Below are positions 46,717 to 55,410 of a stretch of 64,000 bases of DNA, piece after piece (the first letter of the stretch is position 1; each line of letters opens with the position of its first letter). The translations under genes were made by a program, and so were the position numbers. The notes beneath the pieces are model-generated. The model saw nothing but the letters and a program-made list of their open reading frames with translations, did not search any database and had not been told where the DNA came from. Origin of the DNA: Pseudomonas mendocina. Its GTDB lineage: Bacteria; Pseudomonadota; Gammaproteobacteria; Pseudomonadales; Pseudomonadaceae. The DNA is taken from assembly GCF_003008615.1 (NCBI RefSeq), contig NZ_CP027657.1, positions 2,046,001 to 2,110,000 of the forward strand, written 5' to 3'.

Positions 46717-47019
46717 GCAAGGCTGATCAACGCTGCTCTGGAAGGCAAGCCCAAGGGTTATCTGGACGAGCGCTACACGGTCTTCCTCGCCGACATCAGC
46801 CGCATGCCCAGCGTCATCGCCACCCTCTTCGCCCTGCCAAAGATGCGCGACTACAACCACCGCATCCTCCTCGACCGCGACGCCCGCATCGCCCCGCGCT
46901 ATCCGGCTGGTGAGGGTGAGGTGCTGTGGTTGCAGTTGGAGGATGGGAAGTTGGTGGAGCAGAAGGTGTTCAGGGAGGCGGGGGCATTGAAGAGTGCTCT
47001 AGAGGCGGTAGAGCCGTAA
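46717..47019 (+). pseudogene. Truncated copy of the 44837-45304 gene (3' two thirds)
   Basis: Codons reading ARLINAALEGKPKGYLDER through to AGALKSALEAVEP and a stop match residues 56-155 of the upstream gene with several changes (for example QAVFLAD to YTVFLAD, NYRIL to NHRIL). The 5' third, signal peptide and start are missing, replaced by a REP-like hairpin. So it is a gene fragment; a short product from an inner ATG (46804) is possible but unlikely to be functional. Confidence 0.9.
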
Positions 47020-47065
47020 GCCGGAAAGGGGCAGCAGCGCAGATATGTACCGCTGCCCTTTGCTC

Positions 47066-49663
47066 CTAGCCCGTAAACTCCTTGGCCATGCCTTTAGCCT
47101 GATCCAGCCAACCGGGAGATTGCAGTCCAGGCTTGGGGGCACCCTTGTCCATCATGTCCATCGCTTGCCCCAACAAGCCGCTCATATCGCCGGAATCATT
47201 AGCCGCCTTGACCGCCTTGACCGCCTCAGCGGCTTTGAAGACGGCTTGCAGCTCTGGCGTAGTAGCGGTTTGCTCGGTGAGCGGTACGGGCAAAGGCATG
47301 GCGTTGAGCATGGCCACCACGTCACCAGGCTTTTGAGTAAAGGCTCGTACGGCTTCCATACCCTCCATCATCGGCAGTGCAATACCGGTTAAAGGATCGA
47401 ATGCACTGATTTCCGGGAAAGCCGGTAATCCTGGCCTGCCCGTCAGTACAGGCGTCGCCAACGAGGGCAGGAAAAGGCCGAGCAAGTAGCGTGGATTACG
47501 CTTCTTGATTGAGAGCCCGATACTGGCCAAGGCGATACCCATTCCAACCACGCGACCCGCATTGGCCAGTACCGACAGGCTCTTGTTCGATTCATTGTCG
47601 AAATGCACCAGGCGGTAGCGGAAGTAATCGGTGAAAGGCTCGCGCTCGCCAAACGGAGAGGAATTGGTGAACCAGGCACGTGAATCGTGTACCTGCTCAT
47701 CGAAGAGTGCGATCAAATCCTGCTGCCCATTGACGATAACTCCCGGCATGGCGAATAGCTTGCCATGGCGCTGCGTCCCATTCTGGTAAAGCTCTGCGTA
47801 CTCCTGAGCTTCATCTTCTTCGTTGATGAGATAGACAGTGCCACCAAGCAACAGGTTGATTATCCCGCCAGGCTCGAATGTATCCTCGAGGACGCCCCAG
47901 TTACGCTCGTAATCACGCTTGAACTCAGCGGCGGCACGGCGCAATTGCTGGTCATCCAGCGCTGGCTCGAACGTCTTGTTGGTATTGATGCGCGCATAAG
48001 CATCGGTGCCCCCGACCAACTCAAGATCCGCCTCGCGTTGTCGCTGCTCTCGCGCACTGAGCACAGGCGGTTCCTTACCCTGCGCCGCTGCAGCGTTTTC
48101 CGCCAGCTTGTGGGCATGCAGGCGCTTCAGAGCATCCCACTCCTCATCGCTCATGTCCTGATCTTTTACATGGCTGTAAAAGCTCTGCTTGTCGATGCCG
48201 CCGGCATAACGATCGATACGCCAGGCCGTGATCAGGGCTTGTTCACGCTTGATCACATCCTCGAGAGATTCGGCCTTGGCCTGTTTCTGCCAGGCGTTGA
48301 AGCGGATTGTGAGTGTATCGCCTACAGCAAACTCTCCGAATGTCTCAGGATCCATTTTTCGCCATTGTTCGAGGCCCTCTGCAACGGCTTCGGGAACCTG
48401 TAAAGGCGCGCCCGCGGCAAAGGCTGAGCGGTACATATGGTGCAGAGGAATCTGCGACAGCAATTCGCCCTGACCACCACGAGCCTTGCCCTGATCGCCA
48501 GGCGGATAGCCACCACCCACATCGGTGTGCATACCCGGATAGACGTATTCCCAAGTGTCTTTACGATAGGCGGAAGGGCGTGAGTCATCACGCATCCCAT
48601 CGGCTGTTTTCTCTCGGCGGCGAATGGAGTCCAGCGGGAAGCTGGCACGTTGCTCATGAGCGGAAACCAGATGCACGCAGCGCTTGAGAAAGAGGCAATC
48701 TTCAGGCAGCTCAGTTGGCATGCAGGCCCGCGCCGGGGTTTCGTCCGGCAAGCGCATGGTGCCACTGGCCCAATCCATATGACCGGCAGCGAAAGGCACA
48801 CTGTCAGCCAGGCCCACTGCGGCCACGGTATCGAACAGGCCGAGAAATTCGATGGAAATGGGCAACCCGGCGAACCGGTATTCGCTGGCCTCGCCGTTTT
48901 GCTGGCGCGTCAGCTCCATCAACCAGTTAGCGAAAGCGCGGGCCTGGGCTGCACCACGGGAAAAGCCGTAGACATAGAGGCGCAAGGCGAGGATTTCCGG
49001 TTTTTCACCACTGTTTCTCCGCTGCTCCAGCAAACTGGCCAGCTCATCCTCATAGGGTTGCATCGCTGCCTTGCGCTTGCGGGCGCCATTTTCCAATATG
49101 CCTCCGCTCAATACGGAAGCAGTCCAGTTGGTGGCCATGGCCTCAACCAAAGCTTGGGTCTGATCAAGTAACAATGGTTGTTGCGTCAGCGTCGTTTGTA
49201 CAGCATCGATTAGCCGAGTAAGCCCCCAATTGATTCGGTCCTCACCACCACTCGCTCCGATCAGGCCAGCCTGGCTCGGCAGGTACTCTTTAATTTCCTC
49301 GAAAACAGTGCCCACACCTGGGCTGTAGTATCGAAAAAATCCTTTTTCTGTTTTCTCGATACTCGCATGGTACAAACGCGCCACATTGCTCGTGCATATC
49401 GGGTCGGCAATGGAGTCCGAAGGCTCGTGATTGTTGGTGCCATCGAAGCAAAGGCTTATATGTAGGGCCTTGCAGCAAGGCTCAGAAGCTTCTTCACCCT
49501 GTTTTGCGGCAGCGCTTAAAGCTCGGCTCCAGGCTTTTTTCTCGTCTCTTTCCTGTCCACGAATATTAACGAGAACTTCCCATGAGTTTATTGGTAGGCC
49601 CGTACGTTCGAAAGGACGTGCAATCAGCACACTGGCAGGTGGCGGGTTCAAGGTTTGGGACAT
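47066..49663 (-). CDS. T6SS phospholipase effector, Tle1 type (DUF2235)
   Basis: An 865-residue predicted lipase effector. The DUF2235 alpha/beta-hydrolase domain shows LCFDGTNN at about 72-78, the nucleophile elbow GFSRG with Ser235 (VYGFSRGAAQAR), and HTDVGGGYP at about 379-387; Asp278 (LGLFDTVAAVG), Asp381 and His336 are triad candidates. Hydrophobic helices near 685-720 suggest membrane contact. It would be delivered by the VgrG encoded upstream and attack phospholipids of rivals. Its RBS (ggagg) lies inside the immunity-like gene, which it overlaps by 16 bases. Confidence 0.9.
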   Translation of the reverse strand: MSQTLNPPPASVLIARPFERTGLPINSWEVLVNIRGQERDEKKAWSRALSAAAKQGEEASEPCCKALHISLCFDGTNNHEPSDSIADPICTSNVARLYHASIEKTEKGFFRYYSPGVGTVFEEIKEYLPSQAGLIGASGGEDRINWGLTRLIDAVQTTLTQQPLLLDQTQALVEAMATNWTASVLSGGILENGARKRKAAMQPYEDELASLLEQRRNSGEKPEILALRLYVYGFSRGAAQARAFANWLMELTRQQNGEASEYRFAGLPISIEFLGLFDTVAAVGLADSVPFAAGHMDWASGTMRLPDETPARACMPTELPEDCLFLKRCVHLVSAHEQRASFPLDSIRRREKTADGMRDDSRPSAYRKDTWEYVYPGMHTDVGGGYPPGDQGKARGGQGELLSQIPLHHMYRSAFAAGAPLQVPEAVAEGLEQWRKMDPETFGEFAVGDTLTIRFNAWQKQAKAESLEDVIKREQALITAWRIDRYAGGIDKQSFYSHVKDQDMSDEEWDALKRLHAHKLAENAAAAQGKEPPVLSAREQRQREADLELVGGTDAYARINTNKTFEPALDDQQLRRAAAEFKRDYERNWGVLEDTFEPGGIINLLLGGTVYLINEEDEAQEYAELYQNGTQRHGKLFAMPGVIVNGQQDLIALFDEQVHDSRAWFTNSSPFGEREPFTDYFRYRLVHFDNESNKSLSVLANAGRVVGMGIALASIGLSIKKRNPRYLLGLFLPSLATPVLTGRPGLPAFPEISAFDPLTGIALPMMEGMEAVRAFTQKPGDVVAMLNAMPLPVPLTEQTATTPELQAVFKAAEAVKAVKAANDSGDMSGLLGQAMDMMDKGAPKPGLQSPGWLDQAKGMAKEFTG

Positions 49664-50208
49664 TCCGTATCCTCCATCTTGCGGGGAAAGTTGTATGGAT
49701 AGTCAGGGTGGCTAGGGAGTACGCCAGCCGCTGTAACTCTGACTTGATCGCATGGAAGAAAATGCACTTTGAGAGGGCCTGGACGGTCGTACTGAGGTAT
49801 CTCCACCACTACACGGTGGCGAGTGTAATGACTGCGGTGTTCGTCCATACGTTTGTTCCAAGCATCCGAATATGGTCGTTCCGGCCAACTACCGTATCCC
49901 CGAGGATTAGGATCTTTCTCCCACTCCACAATGGCTCTAAGCCCTGGTCGCCAATGGCGCGGCACAGAGCCACAACAAACCTGTCCGCCCCCACCACCAT
50001 AAGGCCCTAGATTTGGCCCTCCAGCGCCGTTGACGGTAAAACGGTTTATGGCAGCGGAAGTGTGGTTATAGCCCTCCACAGGAGCACCGAGCATCTCGGA
50101 TTCCTTGGCCATACACCCGCTGACAAGCAATAGCACCAGCGATAAACCAACGAATGGGTATCGGCCTATCGGATTGCGGGCGAGCCTAAGGTTCAAGGAG
50201 TGGGACAT
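49648..50208 (-). CDS. DUF3304 lipoprotein, probable immunity protein (copy 1)
   Basis: A 186-residue DUF3304 protein. The lipobox is LLVSGC with Cys32, after an unusually long N-terminus (MSHSLNLRLARNPIGRYPF). It shares nearly all of its mature sequence start with copy 2 (APVEGYNHTSAAINRF, GQVCCGSVPRHWRPGLRAIV). DUF3304 lipoproteins accompany Tle1 effectors and serve as their periplasmic immunity. It overlaps copy 2 by 16 bases and the effector by 16. Confidence 0.87.
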   Translation of the reverse strand: MSHSLNLRLARNPIGRYPFVGLSLVLLLVSGCMAKESEMLGAPVEGYNHTSAAINRFTVNGAGGPNLGPYGGGGGQVCCGSVPRHWRPGLRAIVEWEKDPNPRGYGSWPERPYSDAWNKRMDEHRSHYTRHRVVVEIPQYDRPGPLKVHFLPCDQVRVTAAGVLPSHPDYPYNFPRKMEDTECPKP

Positions 50209-50708
50209 TCCGTATCCTCCATCTTGCGGGGAAAGTTGTAGGGGTAGCCGGAAACCCCATAGAAAATATTGTCTGCCGATACCCTCACCTGATTGCAGGG
50301 CAGAAAGTGTACTTTCAACGTCCCTGCCTCCTGGTACTGAGGAATCTCCACCACTACCCGGTGGCGGGTGTAATTAGCTGCGTGTTTCTTATATGCCTCT
50401 CGCCATCCATCCGTGCCATGAGGTGGCCATCCAACAGAGGCGCCTGGATTAGGATCTTTTTCCCACTCCACAATGGCTCTAAGCCCCGGTCGCCAATGGC
50501 GCGGCACAGAGCCGCAACAAACCTGTCCGCCCCCGCCACCATAAGGCCCTAGATTAGGGCCTCCAGCACCGTTGACAGTGAAACGGTTGATGGCAGCGGA
50601 CGTGTGGTTATAGCCCTCGACAGGCGCACCAAGCATCTCGGAGTCCTTGGCCATACAGCCACTCAGCAATAGAACCACCAGAAGGCAGGCCAAGGCCCTG
50701 TGAGTCAT
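50193..50708 (-). CDS. DUF3304 lipoprotein, probable immunity protein (copy 2)
   Basis: A 171-residue lipoprotein with the lipobox LLLSGC (Cys18). The start MTHRALACLL is chosen because its ATG overlaps the stop of the DUF4123 gene (ATGA) with a gagg Shine-Dalgarno seven bases upstream; two more codons upstream are possible. It differs from copy 1 mainly in the region 90-140, which might change effector specificity. Confidence 0.88.
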   Translation of the reverse strand: MTHRALACLLVVLLLSGCMAKDSEMLGAPVEGYNHTSAAINRFTVNGAGGPNLGPYGGGGGQVCCGSVPRHWRPGLRAIVEWEKDPNPGASVGWPPHGTDGWREAYKKHAANYTRHRVVVEIPQYQEAGTLKVHFLPCNQVRVSADNIFYGVSGYPYNFPRKMEDTECPTP

Positions 50709-51523
50709 ACCCATACCTCAGCAGTCTCTTCAGGCGGCGCAACAGGCGAGTTCTTGGCCAACCAGGCACGGATAAAGGTGTCTCGCTGGTCAAAGTCATG
50801 CAGCCCCTCGCGGCTTGCCGCCAACTGCCCATGCATCAGATGGCGCATCAAGGGTTCCTGCTGGGCCATGCCGTAGTCCTGTGGTTGCACCCCCCAACTG
50901 CGCCGATAGTCCTCGGCAGCGCTCCAGGCCAGCAGGCTGGACATCTGTGCTCTCGTCAGCCGCAAGACCGGTAGCGGTGAAGGTAATTCCGCTGAACGCA
51001 TAAAGTTGCCAGGCAAACTACGTTGCTGCCGATCACGATCCCGCCAGTGCCAGGTGATTACCGGGGCGTGGAACCATATCTGTTGCGGATCCAGCGCTTC
51101 ACTGGTGGGTACCAGCATGCGTGGGTCATAGAAACGCAGCAGGCCACTGCTCCGGCCATCGTTCCACTCGACCTGGGTGCAGTGACGTAGGTGGCTGGCA
51201 AGCAGGGCAAAGGGCCAAGGACTGAGCAACGCCAGAAGATGCTGGTGCGCATTCTTGCTGGCGAGCAATTCGTCAAGCCAGGGCTGTTGTTCGAGTTGGT
51301 CGAGGCCCACACGGATCAACAGAGGGCCCTTGGCTGCGATGGTCTCTTCTGGCGTGCCTTCCAGAAGCATTGCAATTTCCGGGGGCTGCTCAAGTTTATC
51401 GAGGCGTGAAAGCAGCGGATAGCGCAGGTTGCTGGCATCGACCAGCAGATCGAAATACTGCAAACGTTCTTGCTCCGCATGCTCACGGAGCAGATTCAGC
51501 CAGGTATGAGTCAAGGATTTCAT
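50705..51523 (-). CDS. DUF4123 T6SS adaptor/chaperone
   Basis: A 272-residue DUF4123 protein (Tap/TEC type), which links a specific effector to its VgrG spike before firing. Recognised by the pattern YFDLLVDASNLRYPLL near the start, RHCTQVEWNDGRSSGLLRFYDPRML in the middle and a helical C-terminal half. It lies 16 bases after vgrG and overlaps the immunity-like gene by four bases. Confidence 0.92.
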   Translation of the reverse strand: MKSLTHTWLNLLREHAEQERLQYFDLLVDASNLRYPLLSRLDKLEQPPEIAMLLEGTPEETIAAKGPLLIRVGLDQLEQQPWLDELLASKNAHQHLLALLSPWPFALLASHLRHCTQVEWNDGRSSGLLRFYDPRMLVPTSEALDPQQIWFHAPVITWHWRDRDRQQRSLPGNFMRSAELPSPLPVLRLTRAQMSSLLAWSAAEDYRRSWGVQPQDYGMAQQEPLMRHLMHGQLAASREGLHDFDQRDTFIRAWLAKNSPVAPPEETAEVWV

Positions 51524-51539
51524 AGCGTTCCGGTACCTC

Positions 51540-53675
51540 TCAACGTGCGACTAGCGCTTGGGCTTTGCTTTGCGCACGGAGCAGACATTCTTCGCATACC
51601 GCTTGCTGCGGCTTGTCCACGCAGTTGCTGACCACTTGCTCCAGTACATCACCCGCCTTGTCACTATCCGCTGCGCCCGGCAGTACGGGCGGTTTGATGC
51701 CGATACCCGAGCCCTTGCCTGGCGCGCCGCCGGCATTGAGCCGGGCCAGTGGGCCGCTGATGGTGATGCCGCCGGGGTCGAGTTTGATGAAGCTGCCGCC
51801 GGCCTTGATGGTCAGTTCGATGCCGGCTTCGATGACCATTTTCTGTCCGGCCTTGAGGTGGATCTCGCGGCCGGCCTTGCTCAGTTGTGCGGTGCCCAGC
51901 TGAATGTGCTGGTCGGTGGCCACCGTCAGGTGATCCTGCAGTTTGACTTCGACCTTGCGGTCGGCGGTGACTGTCAGGTGTTCCTCAGCCATCAGCTCGG
52001 TGTAGCTGTTCTTCTCCACGGTGTCGTGGCGCTCGTTGCCGACGCGGATCTTCTGGTCGTGCTCGATGTTCTCGTCCCAGTCGCGCTGGGCGTGGATGTA
52101 GATCTGCTCGGCACCCTTGCGATCCTCGATGCGCAGTTCGTTGTAGCCGCCACCGCCGGGGCTGCTGAGGGTCTTGAAGACGCTGCGGGTCTTGTTCGCC
52201 GGCAGGTCGTAGGGCACGACGTGTTCGGCGTGGTACAGGCAACCAGTGACCAAAGGCTGATCGGGGTCGCCTTCGAGGAAGGTGACCAGCACTTCCATGC
52301 CGATGCGCGGGATGGTGATGGCGCCGTAGCGATCACCCGCCCAGCTGGAGCTGACGCGTAACCAGCAGCTGGTTTTCTCGTCGGCCTGGCCTTCGCGATC
52401 CCAGAAGAATTGCACCTTCACCCGGCCGTATTGGTCGCAGTGGATTTCTTCGCCAGCCGGGCCAGTGACCACAGCACGCTGGCTACCCAGAACACGAGGC
52501 TTCGGGTGGGCCAGGGAAGGTCTGTAGGGCACGTCCCAGGGAGTCGCGAGGAAGCGGTTGCGGTAACCCTGGCGGAAATCATCGTCTGCGTAGGCGTCCG
52601 CCTTGCCGGTGACGCCACGTAGCAGGGCGGAGAGCCCCTTGCCCAGCACCGAATCACTGGTGACCGACTCTTCCAGTACCTGCGGTTGCTTGCCTTCGTG
52701 CAGCACTTCGGTGAGCAGCCAGAGGTCGTTCCAGTCGCTGCGCGGGTGCTCGGAAATCTCCAGCAGGTGCCCGGTGACCAGGCGCGGCTGGTCACTCTGA
52801 CCGTCGAGCTGACGATAGTCGGCGCGGTGGCGCTCCAGAGCACGTTTGGCCAGGTGCTTGCCGCGCGTGCGGTCGGTGTAACGGCCAGGGTAGTCGTAGT
52901 CTTCCAGATCGGGCAGACCGTCGTTCTCACCGGCCTGTTCGCCCTGGTAAGCCGCTTCCAGCAGCAGGCGCGGCTGCTCGAAGTCGTAGTCGCGGCGGGT
53001 GGTGCGGCGGGTGCGGGTTTCCAGACGCAGGGCCAGACGCTTGATCACCGGGTCATCGGCGGTCATGCCGCTGTCCTGGATATAGGGCGTGGGTTGGCCG
53101 AGCTTGGCGAAGGCGGTCTGATCGTCGCCGAACATCAATACGTGACCGCTTTCGCTGTGCTGGAAGTGGTAGTGGATGCCTTCCTCTTCGCACAGGCGCT
53201 GGATGAAGTGCAGGTCGCTCTCGTCGTACTGCACGCAGTAGTCGCGCTCGGGGTAGACGGTGGGGCCGAGCTGGAACTGGTAGCCGCCCTCGACGATGCC
53301 GTGCTCTTCCAGCACCTGGGCGACGATCTGCGGCACGGTGAGATGCTGGAAGATGCGCTGGTTGGTGCGATGCGCCAGGTACGCCAGCTGCGGCACGATG
53401 GCCAGGCGGTAGCGGGTCAGGCGCTTGCCGGATTCGCCCTGTTCGACGCGATGGATCAGCCCATGGATACCGTCGCCATTGGGACTGAAGGCGAGGAAGG
53501 CACGCTGGTGCAGCAGACTCGTCAGGTCGAGATCCGGGCGTTCGCTGATCAGCTCGACGTCGAAGCGGTAGGGCTGGCTGATGGCCTCGCGGCCGTTGAA
53601 CTCGAGCACCTGCAGGTCATGCTCGACGCCCTCGATGCTCAGGCTGAAATGGGTTTCATTGGCCGGGTTGAACAT
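51540..53675 (-). CDS. vgrG: T6SS spike protein VgrG
   Basis: A 711-residue VgrG (TssI). The gp27-like N-terminal part (FSLSIEGVEHDLQVLEFNGRE, YCVQYDESDLHFIQRLCEEEGIHYHF) is followed by the gp5-like OB-fold (GRVKVQFFWDREGQ, SSWAGDRYGAITIPRIGMEV) and the DUF2345 beta-prism to about residue 640. The tail after GGAPGKGSGIGIKP is Ala/Cys-rich and short, with no fused toxin. It tips the T6SS needle and carries the Tle1-type effector through the DUF4123 protein. Confidence 0.95.
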   Translation of the reverse strand: MFNPANETHFSLSIEGVEHDLQVLEFNGREAISQPYRFDVELISERPDLDLTSLLHQRAFLAFSPNGDGIHGLIHRVEQGESGKRLTRYRLAIVPQLAYLAHRTNQRIFQHLTVPQIVAQVLEEHGIVEGGYQFQLGPTVYPERDYCVQYDESDLHFIQRLCEEEGIHYHFQHSESGHVLMFGDDQTAFAKLGQPTPYIQDSGMTADDPVIKRLALRLETRTRRTTRRDYDFEQPRLLLEAAYQGEQAGENDGLPDLEDYDYPGRYTDRTRGKHLAKRALERHRADYRQLDGQSDQPRLVTGHLLEISEHPRSDWNDLWLLTEVLHEGKQPQVLEESVTSDSVLGKGLSALLRGVTGKADAYADDDFRQGYRNRFLATPWDVPYRPSLAHPKPRVLGSQRAVVTGPAGEEIHCDQYGRVKVQFFWDREGQADEKTSCWLRVSSSWAGDRYGAITIPRIGMEVLVTFLEGDPDQPLVTGCLYHAEHVVPYDLPANKTRSVFKTLSSPGGGGYNELRIEDRKGAEQIYIHAQRDWDENIEHDQKIRVGNERHDTVEKNSYTELMAEEHLTVTADRKVEVKLQDHLTVATDQHIQLGTAQLSKAGREIHLKAGQKMVIEAGIELTIKAGGSFIKLDPGGITISGPLARLNAGGAPGKGSGIGIKPPVLPGAADSDKAGDVLEQVVSNCVDKPQQAVCEECLLRAQSKAQALVAR

Positions 53676-53713
53676 ATGCGTATCCTTTCGAAAGAGTCCT
53701 TTTCAACAGCCTG

Positions 53714-54685
53714 TCATGCCTTGCCCAGCCAGCGTTGCAGGCGCGAAGCCGGTGGCCGGCGAAACGCGTCGAGCAGCGCGCTGCAGTCGATCTGCCGCTG
53801 GCTTTCCTCGAAGGCCAGCGCCGTACGCAGGGCCTGCCAGCAGTGCAGCGGCACCTGCGCCGGGCGTTGTAGTTGCTTGTCCAGCTCCATGCTCTTGGCC
53901 TGCTTGGCACTGAGGCGACGGAACGGGTGTTGTCCACTGGCCAGCTCGACCAGCACGCAGGCCACTGCATAGACATCGGCAGCGGCCGACAGCGCAGCGC
54001 CTTCGAGCAGCTCCAGCGCGGCGTAACGCGGCGTCCAGGCGGCGATACGATTGCGGCACAAGCGCGGCAGGCCTGGCAGCAGGCCTTCCACGGGCTGGCC
54101 CAGACCATAGTCGAACAAGCGCAGGCCGTCGTCGGCCAACATCACATTGCTGGGCTTCAGGTCGCCATGCAGCACACCGAGTTCATGGGAATAGGCGAGG
54201 GCATCGAGCAAGGGGATGGCGATGGCGCGCAACTCCTCCCAGGACAGCCCTTCCGGGCGTTCGCAGAGCAACTGATCCAGGGTCAGGCCGCGCATCAACT
54301 CCAGGGTGATGAAGGCGCGCTCGCAGGCGGTGTCGACCTCGAAGCCGAACAGGCGCACCACATGCCGATGGTTGAGCCGCGAGGTGAGGGCGAACTCGCT
54401 GTAGAGCAGGGCGTTGGCGTCCGGGTATTCGGCGAAGTCGTCGCTCAGGGTCTTTAGCGCGACGTAGGGCTCGGGGTCGCCGAACTGTTCGCGCAGCAGG
54501 TCACGCGCACGGTACACCGCGCCCATGCCGCCGACACCGAGCAGGCGCTCGATCTTGTAGCGGCCGCCGAGCACGTCCGGCAGCTCGCCCGGTGCCTGGC
54601 GCGGCGTTTCACGCACAGGCTCCTTGGCCGCGGTGGCGGCCAGGGCGAAGTAGGTGAGGTCACTGGCTTCGGCGGTTTCGGTCAT
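53714..54685 (-). CDS. stk1: T6SS-linked serine/threonine protein kinase (Stk1/PpkA type)
   Basis: A 323-residue eukaryotic-like kinase. The glycine loop is at about 50-57 (GVGGMGAV), the ATP Lys at 78 (VALKTL), the catalytic loop at 173-180 reads HGDLKPSN (Gly in place of the usual Arg of HRD) and the metal motif at about 192-194 is DYG. No membrane helix is seen. It overlaps the phosphatase gene by four bases. It probably phosphorylates T6SS components such as the FHA protein. Confidence 0.93.
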   Translation of the reverse strand: MTETAEASDLTYFALAATAAKEPVRETPRQAPGELPDVLGGRYKIERLLGVGGMGAVYRARDLLREQFGDPEPYVALKTLSDDFAEYPDANALLYSEFALTSRLNHRHVVRLFGFEVDTACERAFITLELMRGLTLDQLLCERPEGLSWEELRAIAIPLLDALAYSHELGVLHGDLKPSNVMLADDGLRLFDYGLGQPVEGLLPGLPRLCRNRIAAWTPRYAALELLEGAALSAAADVYAVACVLVELASGQHPFRRLSAKQAKSMELDKQLQRPAQVPLHCWQALRTALAFEESQRQIDCSALLDAFRRPPASRLQRWLGKA

Positions 54686-55410
54686 CGGCGGATTACCACG
54701 GCGCTGAGGTTGTCACGGGCCGGACCATCGAGCGCGCGCTGGAACAGGCGCTCCACGGCCAGATGCGGCGAAGGCAGGTTGAGGCAAGCGCCCAGCTCGT
54801 CGGCCGGCACGCCCTGGTAGAGCCCGTCGCTGCACAGCAGGAAGACATCGCCGGGCAGCACATCGAGTTCGAGAATGTCGAGTTGCAGGGTTTCGCTGGC
54901 ACCGATGGCGCGGGTCAGGGCATGCGCCGCCGGATGGCGCGCGGCCTCCTGCGGTGCAAGGCCCTGCTCGTCGATCAGTTGCTGCACCAGCGAGTGGTCG
55001 CGGCTCAGTTGATACAACCGTGAGGCGCGCCACAGGTAACAGCGGCTGTCACCGGCCCAGACGCAGACGGCGCGCTCGCCTTCGAGCAACAGGGCCACCA
55101 CGGTGCTGCCGATCACCGTGTCGGTGCGCTCGGCAGTGACCGTCAGCTCCTGGCCGAGGCGATGGTTGAGCCGGTGCAGGCACTGACGCAACTCCGCGAG
55201 GCGCTGGTCGAAGCTACCCTCCGGCAGCTCAGCCAGATGCTCGACAATCAGGCGACTGGCCAGGGCGCCGTTCTGGTGCCCGCCCATGCCGTCGGCCACC
55301 ACCCACAGGCCCTGCTCGGGCAGGGCCAGGAAGGCGTCCTCGTTGCGCGCACGCACCTTGCCGGTGTCGGTGCGCGCGGCGCTGCGCCAGGCGTTGGCGA
55401 CTTCACTCAT
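54682..55410 (-). CDS. stp1: T6SS-linked PP2C protein phosphatase (Stp1/PppA type)
   Basis: A 242-residue PP2C. Metal-binding residues sit in RARNEDAFLA (NED at about 23-25), VVADGMGGH (Asp40) and LLCSDGLYQG near the C-terminus. It reverses the kinase encoded next to it, a known on/off control of T6SS. One base is shared with tssM (TGATG). Confidence 0.94.
   Translation of the reverse strand: MSEVANAWRSAARTDTGKVRARNEDAFLALPEQGLWVVADGMGGHQNGALASRLIVEHLAELPEGSFDQRLAELRQCLHRLNHRLGQELTVTAERTDTVIGSTVVALLLEGERAVCVWAGDSRCYLWRASRLYQLSRDHSLVQQLIDEQGLAPQEAARHPAAHALTRAIGASETLQLDILELDVLPGDVFLLCSDGLYQGVPADELGACLNLPSPHLAVERLFQRALDGPARDNLSAVVIRR

Noticed and set aside
46804..47019. Short open frame from an inner ATG as a real gene
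   Set aside because: It is the 3' part of a duplicated gene lacking its start and signal peptide.
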